A stretch of 64,000 nucleotides of DNA from the NCBI GenBank assembly GCA_902500825.1, contig CABVRX010000001.1:334648-398647 (forward strand), given 5' to 3'. Below, one piece after another: positions 1-8,416 of the stretch (position 1 is the stretch's first letter; the number at the start of each line of letters is the position of its first letter). Below the pieces are notes generated by a model. It worked only from the letters and a program-made list of their open reading frames with translations. It ran no database searches and was not told the origin of the DNA. The stretch comes from an uncultured Nitrospira sp. (lineage in GTDB: Bacteria > Nitrospirota > Nitrospiria > Nitrospirales > Nitrospiraceae). Made by a program: the position numbers and the translations under genes.

Positions 1-288
1 AATGACGGCATCCAGTGGTTCGGTCGCACGCAAGTGATCGAACCGTTCAACCGATCGGCGCACTGAAGACCAGAGAAACGCCGCCTCGTGTTTGCGACTG
101 ACCGCATAGCGCCATTCGCGAATTCCGCTCATCTCCAACACACCCTCTGATACGTGCTCAGGAGCCCGCGTCAGCAGCTCCACGTGATGTCCCAGCGTTG
201 CCAACCCGAGAGCTTGGTTGCGAAGAACCCGTTCCGCTCCACCGATCACTCGCTCCGCCGAAACCTCGGCTAACATGAGGATATTCAT
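1..288 (-). CDS. Glycosyltransferase family 4, N-terminal part (cut by window edge)
   Basis: Only the first 96 codons lie in the window. The protein opens MNILMLAEVS and has a glycine-rich GGAERVLRNQ segment followed by LGHHVELLTR, the usual first beta strand and donor-side loop of GT4 (GT-B fold) enzymes that act at the cytoplasmic face of the membrane in polysaccharide assembly. The ATG overlaps the asnB stop as ATGA, so it is the next cistron of the exopolysaccharide operon. The catalytic C-terminal half with the EX7E motif is outside the window, so the sugar and linkage cannot be guessed. Confidence 0.85.
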   Translation of the reverse strand, partial: MNILMLAEVSAERVIGGAERVLRNQALGLATLGHHVELLTRAPEHVSEGVLEMSGIREWRYAVSRKHEAAFLWSSVRRSVERFDHLRATEPLDAVI

Positions 289-2216
289 GAGGCTGCCATC
301 ACTGTCGTTTGTTCAGCGGAGTCGGCGCGCAAACCTCTATGCCAAAGCTCCAGCACTATCAGCGCATACAATTGATCTGAAAAGTTTCGGCGGCCGCTCT
401 CGTGTTTCTCCAGCAACCACCTCACATAAGCCGGTTTGACATACCCTCGGTCTTTAATCACATCCTCCGCTAACAGATCGTGTGCCATCTCGCGAAGGTC
501 CTCGCGAAGCCATCGAGCCATGGGCACCATAAACCCTTGCTTGGGTGCGCGAAGGATTCGATCCGGCAGAAGGCCTCGCAACATTCGACGCATAAACCCT
601 TTCAATTGCCACCCGGTCAGACGTACCCGGGAGGGAATTCGCAGAGCTGCATCCAAGAGATGATGATCGCAAAATGGGACACGCAACTCGAGTGAGTGCA
701 TCATACTCATTCGATCCGCCATGCGCAGGAGATCGTCAGGCAGATAACTCTGTAGATCGACACCCATGGCACAGTCCGCTGGGTCGGACGATGGCCACCG
801 GTCAAATAGAACCTCAACAGACCCAAGCGGCCTGTCGCTGAGGAACATCCCATCCAAACGGTCTCCCCAGAGAGCGCCGTCCCATTCGGCGGGAATGAAC
901 GTGGTCCAGCGGCGGTATTGCTCGGGAAGCGGAAGATGTCCATCGTTCAGAAATCGTTTCAACCTGGCGGCCTGGTCACGAGCCTGTCCGTCCTCACCGA
1001 TACGCCGACTCCATCCCGCCATCTGCTTACGCAGTACACGAGGAATTCGTTGATACTGTGCAGCCGTACGGAGACCCAAATAGCGTGGATATCCACCGAA
1101 GAGTTCATCTCCACCGATCCCCGACAGCGCAACCGTGACGGTCTGCCGCGCAGCCTTTGAAACGAGATAGGTAGGGATAGCCGAGGAGTCAGCAAACGGC
1201 TCCCCCATACCCTCCACCACTTTCCCGATCAGCGTGATCGCATCCGGCTTCAGAATCGTCTCCGAATGAACGGTCTTGAAGTGATTGGCCAAAAAACGCG
1301 CAGATTCCAACTCGCTGAATGATTGGTCGGACGGATGCTCATAGCCAATCGAGAAGGTCTTGACCGGCCCACTCTGTTCTTTTGCCATCATGGCCAACAA
1401 AGATGCCGAGTCGAGACCACCCGAGAGAAATAACCCCAATGGAACGTCGCTGATCAGGTGAGATTTCACGGTCTCTTCAAAAATATGCAGCACCTCCCGG
1501 CTTGCCTCTTTAGTGGTCCATTGGCTGTGCCTGTGAAGCGTTTCCTCAGGACGGTAGTATTGCAACAACTCCACTCGTCCGTTTGATATGTTCATCGCTT
1601 CGCCTGGACGCAATTGGTGCACGCTGGCGATCATCGTGTCCGGCCCTGGCACATACAAGTGCATCAGGTACTCGGCGACTGCTTCCGGCCGGATCCGCCA
1701 ATCGGGCAAGGCTTCGAGCAGAGACGGAATCTCGGATGAAAATATGACGGAAGGTCCCCTGCCGGTTTCGCATTGTCGAATCGCATAGTACAGCGGCTTG
1801 ATACCAAGGCGATCACGAACCAGCCACGCAGAACGTCGCTCCTGATCCCACAGCGCCACCGCGAACATACCTCGCAATCGACGAAAGGCCTCGAATCCTT
1901 CGTCCTCGTACAGGTGGACCAAGACTTCGGTATCACAGCGAGTCTCAAGTCGATGTCCCCTGTTCACAAGCTCTTGACGCAATTCTCGATAGTTATAAAT
2001 CTCTCCGTTCATGACGGCCCAAACCGTCCCCCTCTCATTGCGGACTGGTTGTTGTCCCCCGATCGGATCAATCACCCGAAGCCTCCGAGCGCCAAGCGCG
2101 ACTCCAGGCTGACAATAGATTCCCTCTTCGTCCGGACCACGATGGATCAGACGCCGCAGCATAGGTTGGAGTGCCGAACCGTCATCCTCTCCTATGACTC
2201 CACAAATGCCGCACAT
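285..2216 (-). CDS. asnB: Asparagine synthase (glutamine-hydrolysing) family amidotransferase
   Basis: 643 residues. The start is the ATG giving MCGICGVIG, because the class II amidotransferase needs Cys2 as its N-terminal nucleophile; a longer ORF upstream is ignored. A ribosome binding site AAAGGAGAA lies just before it. The glutaminase half contains HRGPDEEG, the RRLRVID segment and NGEIYNYREL. The synthetase half carries the ATP pyrophosphatase loop FLSGGLDSASLL and a later GIGGDELFGGY. The family makes asparagine from aspartate, ATP and glutamine. Copies inside polysaccharide loci are thought to amidate sugar acids, and the position here, four bases after a small membrane protein gene and overlapping a glycosyltransferase, suggests that role rather than general asparagine supply. 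This is inference. Confidence 0.9.
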   Translation of the reverse strand: MCGICGVIGEDDGSALQPMLRRLIHRGPDEEGIYCQPGVALGARRLRVIDPIGGQQPVRNERGTVWAVMNGEIYNYRELRQELVNRGHRLETRCDTEVLVHLYEDEGFEAFRRLRGMFAVALWDQERRSAWLVRDRLGIKPLYYAIRQCETGRGPSVIFSSEIPSLLEALPDWRIRPEAVAEYLMHLYVPGPDTMIASVHQLRPGEAMNISNGRVELLQYYRPEETLHRHSQWTTKEASREVLHIFEETVKSHLISDVPLGLFLSGGLDSASLLAMMAKEQSGPVKTFSIGYEHPSDQSFSELESARFLANHFKTVHSETILKPDAITLIGKVVEGMGEPFADSSAIPTYLVSKAARQTVTVALSGIGGDELFGGYPRYLGLRTAAQYQRIPRVLRKQMAGWSRRIGEDGQARDQAARLKRFLNDGHLPLPEQYRRWTTFIPAEWDGALWGDRLDGMFLSDRPLGSVEVLFDRWPSSDPADCAMGVDLQSYLPDDLLRMADRMSMMHSLELRVPFCDHHLLDAALRIPSRVRLTGWQLKGFMRRMLRGLLPDRILRAPKQGFMVPMARWLREDLREMAHDLLAEDVIKDRGYVKPAYVRWLLEKHESGRRNFSDQLYALIVLELWHRGLRADSAEQTTVMAAS

Positions 2217-2220
2217 TTCA

Positions 2221-2472
2221 CTACTTCTCCTTTTCAAGCACGATGCGATCACGGCGTTCCAATTCTTCTCGCTCTCGTTCATGACGGGGCGAAACCGACT
2301 GAGGTGGAACGTCCACCGGCTCGTACCGCGTATGCTTGGCGCTTCCGACCGACTCGAGGAGCGCCCGCACACCGAGCGCCGCCACCGCTCCCAAGAGACA
2401 AAGAAAGAGAATCGTCCCCCACGTGCGCAGAATGCGTTTCCTCGACCGACGGTAGGTGGGATCTTGACTCAT
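2221..2472 (-). CDS. Small single-pass membrane protein, unknown function
   Basis: 83 residues. The ATG overlaps the TGA of the upstream methyltransferase as ATGA (a GTG one codon earlier is possible). A basic N-terminus (YRRSRKRILRTW) precedes one hydrophobic helix at about residues 18-38 (TILFLCLLGAVAALG), then a hydrophilic tail rich in Arg and Glu (HEREREELERRDR) that may be helical. Topology by the positive-inside rule would put the tail outside the cytoplasm. I do not recognise a family. Its tight setting between a methyltransferase and asnB implies co-translation with the polysaccharide operon, perhaps as an assembly or scaffold factor. Confidence 0.7.
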   Translation of the reverse strand: MSQDPTYRRSRKRILRTWGTILFLCLLGAVAALGVRALLESVGSAKHTRYEPVDVPPQSVSPRHEREREELERRDRIVLEKEK

Positions 2473-3359
2473 CACCCATTTCCTGGTCGTTGCGCGACAA
2501 TTTCAAACGACGGAGCGCATATGATGCGGCCGCCCGTTACGTGGTACAGAGTCTGGGCAAGCGGCCACAGCACGGCGCGGCTTACCGTCCATTTCAATCG
2601 GCTGAACCAGGGATGCACGGGCGAAAGCGGTCCTCGACTCGGTCTGGAATTGCGCAGACTGATGACCTTGAGATCGACACTTTCCATGAGCGTCTTCAAG
2701 GACTTGGTCGTATATAGATACCAGTGAAACGCTTGGTCATATCGCGAACCGATCCATCGGGCTGGCGTCCGCATCGGCAGATGGAATAGTCCGTTTGTGG
2801 CTCGTACCATCACCAACCCTCCAGGGGTGAGGAGATCGGCCGCCTGCCGAAGCATAGTCAACGGATCTGCCACGGTTTCCAGCACATTGATCAAGGTCAC
2901 AACATCAAACCGTCGACCGTCTTCACCGCCCTCGAACGTGTGCGACGGTAATATCGTCAATCCCTTTTGAGCGGCACGAGTCGCAGCCTGTTCCGATAAC
3001 TCGATTCCCGAACAGTCCCATCCAGCTCGTCGACAGAGCAACAAGAATTCTCCGTCTCCACATCCGACATCAAACAAGGCCCCAGGCGACGATCGGTACG
3101 AGGACAAGTGTTTCAACACACTCTGGTAGACCGGCTGCCGATCATCGCACGCCTCAACAGCCCCGTAGTCGCCGTCGTAGGTTTCACGAAAATAGTCTTC
3201 TACCAATTCGCGACTCGGACGAGGGTAGAGAAAAACCAGGTCGCACGCAGCACAGCGAACATATCGTCGCGTTGGGGTATGAAATACCTCACCGAGTTGT
3301 TCAACGGCTCCGCAGGGACACCCAATAACGGTTTCTTGGTTCGCAACTTCCGTGGTCAT
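2472..3359 (-). CDS. Class I SAM-dependent methyltransferase with N-terminal cysteine pairs
   Basis: 295 residues, starting at MTTEVANQ where ATGA overlaps the stop of the preceding glycosyltransferase gene. Near the N-terminus are CPCG and, about 23 residues later, CAAC, a pattern resembling a small zinc-binding module. The Rossmann domain follows with motif I LFDVGCGDGEF, acidic ELSEQA as the ribose-binding strand, and VVTLINVLETV as motif III/IV. The layout resembles the sugar C-methyltransferases (NovU/TylC3-like, Methyltransf_13-12-14), but the C-terminal domain of that family is short or missing here. A role in methylating a sugar of the exopolysaccharide is inferred from context. Confidence 0.85.
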   Translation of the reverse strand: MTTEVANQETVIGCPCGAVEQLGEVFHTPTRRYVRCAACDLVFLYPRPSRELVEDYFRETYDGDYGAVEACDDRQPVYQSVLKHLSSYRSSPGALFDVGCGDGEFLLLCRRAGWDCSGIELSEQAATRAAQKGLTILPSHTFEGGEDGRRFDVVTLINVLETVADPLTMLRQAADLLTPGGLVMVRATNGLFHLPMRTPARWIGSRYDQAFHWYLYTTKSLKTLMESVDLKVISLRNSRPSRGPLSPVHPWFSRLKWTVSRAVLWPLAQTLYHVTGGRIICAPSFEIVAQRPGNG

Positions 3360-4531
3360 GCCGCTTCTTTCTGGACAGGTCTCTGAGGGACGTTGAGTGA
3401 ACAACGCGAAGCCGGGATCGCTTCTTCGATTGCCTTGACCGTGTCTTGAATCATCCTTTCCGACGTAAAACGCGCTGCGACCTCCTGTTGCCCTGCCTTT
3501 CCCAAACGTGCAGCCAATGAGGGATCATGAAGCAAGGTCTGAATCGTTGCGTACAATGCTTGGGGATTCCGCGGCGGCACCAGTAAACCGTGAATGCCGT
3601 CGCGGATGAGCTCCGGGACACCGTTGACCTTGGTTGCAACGACCGGGCGGGCCATGGCCAGAGCTTCAAGCACTACGAAAGGAAATCCTTCGGAGAGAGA
3701 AGGCAACACGACCACATCTGCCGCTGCATACCAGTCGACCATGTCATTCCGCGCTCCGGCAAAGCGGCAGGATTGTTCAACGCCCTGCTCTCTTGCAAAG
3801 GCCCGAAGCGATTCTCGGCACTGACCTTCCCCCACGAACAGGCAGACTAGCGACGGCCATTCTGCAAGAAGTCCGGGTAAGGCCTCGATCAAAAACCGAT
3901 GGCCTTTTTCCTGGGCGAGTCTGGCAACGGTAAGGAGCACGGGGCCACTGCCCACCCACCACTCCCTCCTGATCCTGTTGCGATCTCCACCGCCGGAGAG
4001 GAACGTAGGGTCGATTCCATTCCACACCGTGATCGTCCTCGGCGCCGCGTCGGGACAGTCGGCAATGACGTCTTGTCTAAGCGCCTCCGAAACACAAAGT
4101 ATTCGATCTGTCAGCGGCAGCAATGCGCGCAGGATAGCGCTGTAGACATATCGTCTGATGAAATTGACCTCATAATCCCTGATGGAGTTGTGAACGGTTG
4201 CCACCACGCAAGGGACTCCGGCCAACCAGGCTGCAATACGCCCATACACGTTCGCTCGGGCGCCGTGAGTTTGAAGAATGGTCACATCGTTCCGCTTTAA
4301 TAAACATGCCAACCGTACGAACGCCACGAGGTTGAAAAGCGGCGTCAAATGCACCACATTGGTCGGAATCCCTTTGGCTTTCATCTTTTCTACAAACGGT
4401 CCTGGTTCCGGGCAGATCAAGAGCGGAGAAAATTTTGTGCGGTCCAATCGGTCGAACAGCAACTCCAAATACCGCTCTCCTCCCCCGTATCCGGCTGAGC
4501 CGGCAAGTTCTGCGAGAACGACCGGCTTCAT
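3356..4531 (-). CDS. Glycosyltransferase family 4
   Basis: 391 residues. The N-terminal GT4 loop YGGGERYLELLFDRL and the C-terminal domain LLTVARLAQEKGH, GEGQCRESL and the EX7E-type motif SEGFPFVVLEALAMARPVV are all clear. Such GT-B retaining enzymes add a hexose from a nucleotide sugar to the lipid-linked repeat unit in the cytoplasm. The ATG overlaps the upstream methyltransferase stop (ATGA), and its own stop overlaps the next methyltransferase start, so it sits between two modification genes. Donor and linkage are not predictable from sequence alone. Confidence 0.92.
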   Translation of the reverse strand: MKPVVLAELAGSAGYGGGERYLELLFDRLDRTKFSPLLICPEPGPFVEKMKAKGIPTNVVHLTPLFNLVAFVRLACLLKRNDVTILQTHGARANVYGRIAAWLAGVPCVVATVHNSIRDYEVNFIRRYVYSAILRALLPLTDRILCVSEALRQDVIADCPDAAPRTITVWNGIDPTFLSGGGDRNRIRREWWVGSGPVLLTVARLAQEKGHRFLIEALPGLLAEWPSLVCLFVGEGQCRESLRAFAREQGVEQSCRFAGARNDMVDWYAAADVVVLPSLSEGFPFVVLEALAMARPVVATKVNGVPELIRDGIHGLLVPPRNPQALYATIQTLLHDPSLAARLGKAGQQEVAARFTSERMIQDTVKAIEEAIPASRCSLNVPQRPVQKEAA

Positions 4532-5370
4532 GGTTTCCTCCCCACCATCAACAGGCTACCCCGCAAGTGGGACACGACGTAGAACGGCCATTTCATCCAA
4601 TTGATGCCGTGCTGCCTCACAGACTGCCGGCAATGCCGTGTATCCTCTCCGAGAAAGAACCGCGACTCAGCAATGTCGAACCCCGTTTGGAGCAACATCT
4701 CGGCCAGCTCATGCATGGCATATTCGCGGGCATGGGGTCTCCACTCATCATCCGGATTGTTGTATCCCGGTGGCGCAAGCCGGTCGTTCGGCGTCCGACC
4801 GATCACAAGCTTGAAGACATTCCCGATCCTGGTCACGTTCGGGGTGGTGAGCACCACATGACCTCCCGACCCTAATATACGATAGGCCTCTGAGAGCAGA
4901 TGGAAGGGCGAGATCAGATGTTCGATGATTTCCAACGCAAATACCAACTGAACGGAGTTATCCGGAAGCGGCACTTTCTCGGAATATCCTTTGCTCTGAA
5001 ACTGCCCTCCTGCAGGATCAAGATTAACGGCATGAATCTCCGCCTGCACATCCCGATGCATGAAGCGAATGAACTCGTCTGAAGTCATCAGACCAGCACC
5101 AAACAATCGAGCCGAGTTGGTGTAGTCCAGCCTGCGCAAGAGTCGCAACAGGCTTCCAGGAAACGGGCCTAAATCGACGATCGTCTGTTTCTCAGACGGC
5201 AATCTACGCAAGCCGCTTCTTAAGGCCACATGCAATCGGTCTCGGCATTTCATTGCATGGTGCATGGGAAGGGTAAAGCGTGTGTCACCTTGCCCGAACG
5301 CCTCGTAGAGAGACGGCTGGTAGGTTCTCAATAGGTCAAGAAAACGATGTCTGGTCAGTACATATGCCAT
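4528..5370 (-). CDS. Class I SAM-dependent methyltransferase
   Basis: 280 residues if started at MAYVLTRHRF, the ATG that overlaps the upstream stop as TGATG; longer in-frame starts would run deep into the upstream gene. Motif I is VDLGPFPGSLLRLL, less glycine-rich than usual, then HAVNLDPAG, the post-I acidic strand, and FALEIIEHLISP typical of Methyltransf_11/23. The segment GHVVLTTPNVTRIG is motif VI-like. It is probably a sugar O-methyltransferase or a chain-terminating methyltransferase for the polysaccharide, on context only. Confidence 0.85.
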   Translation of the reverse strand: MAYVLTRHRFLDLLRTYQPSLYEAFGQGDTRFTLPMHHAMKCRDRLHVALRSGLRRLPSEKQTIVDLGPFPGSLLRLLRRLDYTNSARLFGAGLMTSDEFIRFMHRDVQAEIHAVNLDPAGGQFQSKGYSEKVPLPDNSVQLVFALEIIEHLISPFHLLSEAYRILGSGGHVVLTTPNVTRIGNVFKLVIGRTPNDRLAPPGYNNPDDEWRPHAREYAMHELAEMLLQTGFDIAESRFFLGEDTRHCRQSVRQHGINWMKWPFYVVSHLRGSLLMVGRKP

Positions 5371-6698
5371 CACACAGTCCTGGTCTGTGGAGAAGTGTGT
5401 CTCTCCGCGAAGGAGGATCGAACTGCTTGCCAGCGCGGTAGTAGGGCCACCGAAAGCATCATGAGGCACGGTAAGACAGGCAAGGCGTAGCGACCGGCTT
5501 CCACCGTGAATGGAACGTAGCCCGCCGTGAGTCCGATAGGAAAGAGATACAGAGGCAGCAGCTCTCGCCATCGCTTTCGATGGGCCCAGGCGCTGCATAT
5601 GGCGAGAATAATGAAGCCAGGCACCACGAGAAGTCGTTTAAACAGACTATAGATCGCTACTGCCCATCCTCGTTCCACCGCATCTTTCTGCAATCCACGC
5701 GTCAGCCCCTCCTCATTGACTAAATAGAACGAATTACCGATCCAGAGATGCCACGCCCTTGTGAAGATCAAACCGATATAGCCGATAGGATCGGCCGCGA
5801 CCCGACTCATGCCTTTTTCACGCAACAGCCGATCTGTTTGCGCATCGTACATCGCGTGCGCATAGGGAAGCGGGGTGATACCGGCACTCTCCCAGATGGC
5901 CTGCTCTCGCTCCGGCGGCATCGGCCAACTTCCGCGAGAACCCGGATCGCTACCCATCCACAATCCCGCCCCGATCCCTGTCGAGACAGGAATAATGTGG
6001 TGAAACACGACGTAGTTTCGTAGCGACCAAGGGATGACGAGTGCGACACAGGTAACGCCGTACACAATCACATAACCCATCTTTTGTGAAACTGGCCCCT
6101 TGTCGATCCACAAAACCCCCACGAGAAACATCGCCAGAACCAGCACCACTGGTTTGCAGAGGATCGTGAATCCGGCCACGAGACCCATGATGGCATATCG
6201 ACAATGAGAAGGGCTCTGTCGGCACATGATGGTGGCCCACAGCCAGACACTGATCAGAAGTGTGAGAAGCGATTCACTCCGAATCCTCGGATCATATGTC
6301 CAATAGGCGGGATAGAGGAACACGAGCGCGGCGGTCCAGGCTCCGATCCATGAGCCCCACAAGGCAGTTGCGACGCGATATATGCACCAGGCGGTGCTTA
6401 GGTCAAACAGAACATGCAGCATCGAAACCCATTCCGGCCGGTGGCCAACAGAGGCATAGAAGACGGCAAGCACCATAGGATAGAGAGGACCGACATGCGC
6501 TGCCGGATTGACTCCGTCGAGTGTGAATTGGTGCAAGGTCGCCAGATTCCACGCCAACGTATCGAATAATTGATCGACGGCAAACGCATGACCAGGGGCA
6601 TGCCGAATGACCCAGGCTCGCGCGAATAGCCCGACAACCACTGCGGAGAGAAGCAGTACCTGGGGTTTCCCTATAATTGGAGAATCAGGCGCATTCAT
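5370..6698 (-). CDS. Multi-pass membrane glycosyltransferase, GT39/ArnT-like (PMT superfamily)
   Basis: 442 residues with about ten hydrophobic segments, starting with VLLLSAVVVGLFARAWVI. A first extracytoplasmic loop contains FAVDQLFDTLAWN, the place where the catalytic acidic residue lies in the GT-C fold, followed by GPLYPMVLAVFY, the usual P-x-Y context of the PMT_2 family. These enzymes use polyprenyl-phosphate sugars and transfer on the periplasmic side. In this locus it could decorate the polymer after Wzx export. The ATG overlaps the upstream methyltransferase stop (ATGA). The family assignment is fairly safe, the substrate unknown. Confidence 0.8.
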   Translation of the reverse strand: MNAPDSPIIGKPQVLLLSAVVVGLFARAWVIRHAPGHAFAVDQLFDTLAWNLATLHQFTLDGVNPAAHVGPLYPMVLAVFYASVGHRPEWVSMLHVLFDLSTAWCIYRVATALWGSWIGAWTAALVFLYPAYWTYDPRIRSESLLTLLISVWLWATIMCRQSPSHCRYAIMGLVAGFTILCKPVVLVLAMFLVGVLWIDKGPVSQKMGYVIVYGVTCVALVIPWSLRNYVVFHHIIPVSTGIGAGLWMGSDPGSRGSWPMPPEREQAIWESAGITPLPYAHAMYDAQTDRLLREKGMSRVAADPIGYIGLIFTRAWHLWIGNSFYLVNEEGLTRGLQKDAVERGWAVAIYSLFKRLLVVPGFIILAICSAWAHRKRWRELLPLYLFPIGLTAGYVPFTVEAGRYALPVLPCLMMLSVALLPRWQAVRSSFAERHTSPQTRTV

Positions 6699-7435
6699 TT
6701 GATGCAGACCCCGATCAAATTGGTGTCGTCCTCAACTCCTTCTCGATACTCGATATCGTCGGAACCAATTTCATGTAAGGCTGGTCCTCCTTGTACTTGA
6801 CTCATCACACTTCCCAGCCAATGGCGAATAGATCGTGGAACACAATTGCGGAATCCCGCGGGGTCCAGGTTGCGCATGGTGTCCATGGAGCGTTCAACCG
6901 TCTTGAGCCGATGTCCCTGACGGCGTCCGTACCAGCGGATAGTCGAGAAGTGCGGTTGCAGCAAAGCCTTAAATTCGTCCGGGGTATATTCACGAATATG
7001 ATACGGATCCGTTGGAGGAATACCAGGGCTCTTACCGTGCGGCGTAAATATGACGAGCATGCCGTTCGGTCTCAGTACTCGGGTCAGCTCGGATACGAAG
7101 CGGCAATCATCCTGCACATGCTCGATGGTGTCTTGCGAGACGATGCAGTCAAACGACGCGTCTTGAAAGGCCAACGCACAAGCATCCATCGCAAGGAACG
7201 CAATGTTCGATCGTGGATAGTCCATCCGACTCTTGGTGACGACATCGAGAGCACAATCAACCCCTACGATTCGGCCGGCACGGGCACCCAAATAGTCGCT
7301 GCCATAGCCGGTACCACATGAAAGGTCTAGGACGCACCGCTGTTCAAGCGATCCCAGTTGGCGGGCCGCCCACACATATCCGGATAGATTCACGATATGC
7401 TGCGTGTCTGTCGGACAAGCGGATCTTCGCTCCAC
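6695..7435 (-). CDS. Class I SAM-dependent methyltransferase
   Basis: 246 residues from a GTG start (GTG GAG CGA) that has AGGGGGA about seven bases upstream, ten bases after the stop of the GT2 gene. Motif I VLDLSCGTGYGSDYL, motif II IVGVDCALDVV and motif IV FDCIVSQDTIEHVQD followed by LRPNGMLVIFTPHG are classic Methyltransf_11/25 elements. It is the first of three methyltransferases in the operon as transcribed and is not closely similar to the other two, suggesting three distinct methylation positions or acceptors. Confidence 0.87.
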   Translation of the reverse strand: MERRSACPTDTQHIVNLSGYVWAARQLGSLEQRCVLDLSCGTGYGSDYLGARAGRIVGVDCALDVVTKSRMDYPRSNIAFLAMDACALAFQDASFDCIVSQDTIEHVQDDCRFVSELTRVLRPNGMLVIFTPHGKSPGIPPTDPYHIREYTPDEFKALLQPHFSTIRWYGRRQGHRLKTVERSMDTMRNLDPAGFRNCVPRSIRHWLGSVMSQVQGGPALHEIGSDDIEYREGVEDDTNLIGVCIK

Positions 7436-7444
7436 GGATTCCCC

Positions 7445-8416
7445 CTATCCTCTGTTCGGTTCCGTCCACACCAGCCCTGACGGGACCGATTGACTCTTGT
7501 GCCAGAGTCGTCGAATAACTGAGACATACATACCGAACGGACGGTCATCGACTGTCGGCCGGCGGCAACTGTTCACGCCGACCAACCGTACGAACGCGCC
7601 GAAGGCAATCCACATTTTCATGATGAACCGTTGCAGTGGGGGGAAATGACGCTCCACGTAGCGGATACGGCTGAATTCCCATACGAGGTTAAGTCGAGTA
7701 CGGTCTCCCGCTCCACTCCGGCCGATCAGATGCACGATATTCGCGTCGGCCAGATGCCGAACGCGATAGCCGCGCCCGTGGAGGACTCGGCATAAATCGA
7801 CATCTTCAAAATACATGAAATAGCCTTCATCCAATCCGCCGCATGCCCTCATCACATCTGTCCGAACCATTAAACAGGCTCCATTAATCCAATCCACGTC
7901 TTGTGATTTTGTGCAGTCGATGGCCTCCCTTGCAGCCAATGCTTCCTGCCATGTCGAACCAAACTTTCGAAGAACGGATGCGTGGATGAGGTGGTCCCGG
8001 ATCGAAGGGAACGGGAAACAGGACTGGTACAACCGGCCGTCTCCCGTCCATTGTTTGCATCCTACGGCGCCGATCTCCTGATCTGCATCGAGACATGCCA
8101 CCATACGATCCACTGTTTGCGGTCGCATCTGCGTATCGCTGTTCAACATGAGCAGATGTCGTCCGGTACTGACCGCCAAGGCTTGATTGACACCTTTTGA
8201 GAAACCCCGGTTCTCGTGATTCACGATGATATGCACCCCCGGGTAGTTTGTTCGAATGGCCTCCACCGTCGCGTCTTTGGAGTCATTATCGACGACGATC
8301 ACTTCGAATTTGGTGATAAGGGTGGACTCGAACACCGATCTCAGGCAATCAAGCATGAGCGCTCTGGTGTTATAACTCACGATCACGATGGACAGATCCA
8401 CGGCAACCTCAGACAT
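7445..8416 (-). CDS. Glycosyltransferase family 2 (WbbL/rhamnosyltransferase-like)
   Basis: 323 residues. The GT-A nucleotide-binding region DLSIVIVSYNTRALMLDC, VIVVDNDSKDATVEAI and ENRGFSKGVNQAL is followed by the metal-binding-site equivalent LMLNSDTQMR and the family signature DEGYFMYFEDVDLCRVLHGR. The combination matches WbbL-like rhamnosyltransferases, which transfer rhamnose to polyprenyl-linked acceptors; rhamnose specificity is a guess from the family. Its ATG overlaps the Wzx stop by one base (TAATG). Confidence 0.9.
   Translation of the reverse strand: MSEVAVDLSIVIVSYNTRALMLDCLRSVFESTLITKFEVIVVDNDSKDATVEAIRTNYPGVHIIVNHENRGFSKGVNQALAVSTGRHLLMLNSDTQMRPQTVDRMVACLDADQEIGAVGCKQWTGDGRLYQSCFPFPSIRDHLIHASVLRKFGSTWQEALAAREAIDCTKSQDVDWINGACLMVRTDVMRACGGLDEGYFMYFEDVDLCRVLHGRGYRVRHLADANIVHLIGRSGAGDRTRLNLVWEFSRIRYVERHFPPLQRFIMKMWIAFGAFVRLVGVNSCRRPTVDDRPFGMYVSVIRRLWHKSQSVPSGLVWTEPNRG

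Noticed and set aside
1773-2727. Long plus-strand frames opposite asnB, the small membrane protein gene and the methyltransferase gene
   Set aside because: They lie antisense to well-supported genes, have no family motifs and Arg/Pro/Ser-rich shadow composition.
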